64,000 bases of DNA from assembly GCF_000170855.1 (NCBI RefSeq), contig NZ_ABCQ01000002.1, positions 124,001 to 188,000 of the forward strand. The letters run 5' to 3'. The notes under the pieces were generated by a model, which saw only the letters and a list, made by a program, of their open reading frames with translations, was not told the origin of the DNA and did no database searches. This document shows, piece after piece, positions 63,246 through 64,000 of the stretch. The stretch is from Moritella sp. PE36 (GTDB lineage Bacteria; Pseudomonadota; Gammaproteobacteria; Enterobacterales; Moritellaceae). Numbering within the stretch: the stretch's first letter is position 1; every line of letters starts with the position of its first letter. A program made the position numbers and the translations under genes.

Positions 63246-63660
63246 AGTTAGTTTTCCTTACATCGACACTGCTTGTGGTGAAATCTAAGCTTGAATCAAA
63301 CACAACAAGCTCTTCACCAAACTCGCTGACGATCACGCCTTCGATTCTAAATTTCAGTTTATTCGTGACGACTGACTCTTCTTCCAGCTCAATATTAAGC
63401 TCCTTAATGCGAGGTTCGAATGTCGTAATTAACTGCTTAATACTTTGTAAAATATGTTCACTATTGGCTCTATTCTGGCCTCTCACCGCATGGCTCATAC
63501 CCAGTAAAGCGATAGATTCATCAGTATATTTAGCAACATCATCATCGCCCCAAATGGGCGCTTTAGCAGAAAGTAATGATGCAATATTTTCAATAATAGC
63601 ATCGCGAAGATCATCAATATTCGCAGTCCAATCACCTTTCATTTTTGCAAACAGACTCAT
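63238..63660 (-). CDS. tssE: T6SS baseplate protein TssE (gp25-like)
   Basis: A 140-aa protein related to phage T4 gp25: the region NIDDLRDAIIENIASLLSAK, then the middle ALLGMSHAVRGQNRANSEHILQSIKQLITTFEPRIKELNIELEEE and the strand KLKFRIEGVI, fits the gp25 lysozyme-like fold that starts sheath assembly. The length is normal. It begins two bases after the tssC stop and overlaps tssF. Confidence 0.88.
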   Translation of the reverse strand: MSLFAKMKGDWTANIDDLRDAIIENIASLLSAKAPIWGDDDVAKYTDESIALLGMSHAVRGQNRANSEHILQSIKQLITTFEPRIKELNIELEEESVVTNKLKFRIEGVIVSEFGEELVVFDSSLDFTTSSVDVRKTNFV

Positions 63661-63662
63661 GA

Positions 63663-64000
63663 TTATTGCTCCCCTAATTTTGTTGCGGGCACGTCGGTAA
63701 GCAGCACTATGTGGGTGTCTAACATTTCATATTGATATTGCGGCTGTAGGTTTATTTGGCAACGGTATTTTGTTGGATCAAGCAGGTCTTGCGTAAAATT
63801 AACATCAGCGCGTTTAAGGGGATAACGGGCCATGACAGACTCATCACCAAAATCAACGCCACTGATATATTGGTTTAACCATTTTTCTAACGATCGCTGA
63901 CATGTAGACGGGCTATCAAAGCTACCGATTTGGTCGCGGATCTGCGCTTTAATGTAATGACCAAAACGACAGGCCATGAGATTGGTCTGTAACATACCAC
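63663..64000 (-). CDS. tssC: 3' end of T6SS sheath protein TssC (cut by window edge)
   Basis: The frame is open to the right edge of the window and ends at 63663. The visible 112 codons read LMACRFGHYIKAQIRDQIGSF, then LEKWLNQYISGVDFG, ARYPLKRADVNFTQD and LQPQYQYEMLDTHIVLLTD, which is the C-terminal handle region of TssC (VipB/EvpB type) sheath subunits. The rest, and tssA, tssB and hcp, would lie beyond the right edge. It is co-transcribed with tssE, with two bases between them. Confidence 0.88.
   Translation of the reverse strand, partial: GMLQTNLMACRFGHYIKAQIRDQIGSFDSPSTCQRSLEKWLNQYISGVDFGDESVMARYPLKRADVNFTQDLLDPTKYRCQINLQPQYQYEMLDTHIVLLTDVPATKLGEQ

Overview
The window is a chromosomal stretch of a marine gammaproteobacterium. 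Genes are AT-rich and closely packed. The gene set (mla lipid transport, HD-GYP and GGDEF/EAL proteins, chemoreceptors, HopJ and NRDE proteins, a Vibrio-like type VI secretion cluster) fits the Vibrionales/Alteromonadales side of the class. My best guess is Moritella or a close relative, but nothing here proves the genus. I saw no rRNA, tRNA, CRISPR array or complete insertion sequence.

Layout. 1-2284: tail of a cut gene, then an ATP-grasp ligase and an MFS carrier. 2359-9029: NRDE and DinB proteins, HopJ, an unknown protein, a HBM-type chemoreceptor, a thioesterase and a LysE exporter. 9149-16287: GlxA-type regulator, a PAS/GGDEF/EAL protein, a serine-type permease, an outer membrane protein and YjjG. 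16384-18232: a gene-poor stretch with a palindromic repeat element, a poly-C tract, a leftward terminator and a G-poor tandem repeat array. 18233-21799: an mla-type phospholipid transport operon in the order E-F-D-C-A. 21808-25173: small proteins, an orphan adenine methyltransferase with a YkgJ-type protein, and an RpoS-like sigma factor. 25277-32094: a secreted crystallin/PI-PLC protein, a patatin, DadA with a divergent LysR regulator, and ferredoxin-NADP reductase. 32273-39811: a Cache chemoreceptor, a YeiH exporter, an HD-GYP protein, YdcH, two tandem 49-aa HTH proteins and a GST. 39891-40398: the decayed remnant of an RND efflux pump.

40595-64000 is a type VI secretion (T6SS) cluster. The puncture parts (VgrG, DUF6931-like, PAAR) run rightward. 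The rest runs leftward as one long operon whose start is beyond the right edge: tssC (partial), tssE, tssF, tssG, clpV, an unknown 318-aa gene, a four-gene cargo module, fha, tssJ, tssK, tssL, tssM and a protein kinase. TssA, TssB and Hcp are not in view.

The most interesting part is the cargo module at 51589-56832: a Ddl-like ATP-grasp enzyme, an MFS carrier with an N-terminal sensor-like half, and two periplasmic binding proteins. It is translationally coupled and sits between clpV and fha. None of its members is a core T6SS part. Together they look like a ligand-sensing or small-molecule ligation and transport circuit tied to T6SS expression. A second ATP-grasp/MFS pair lies at the left edge.
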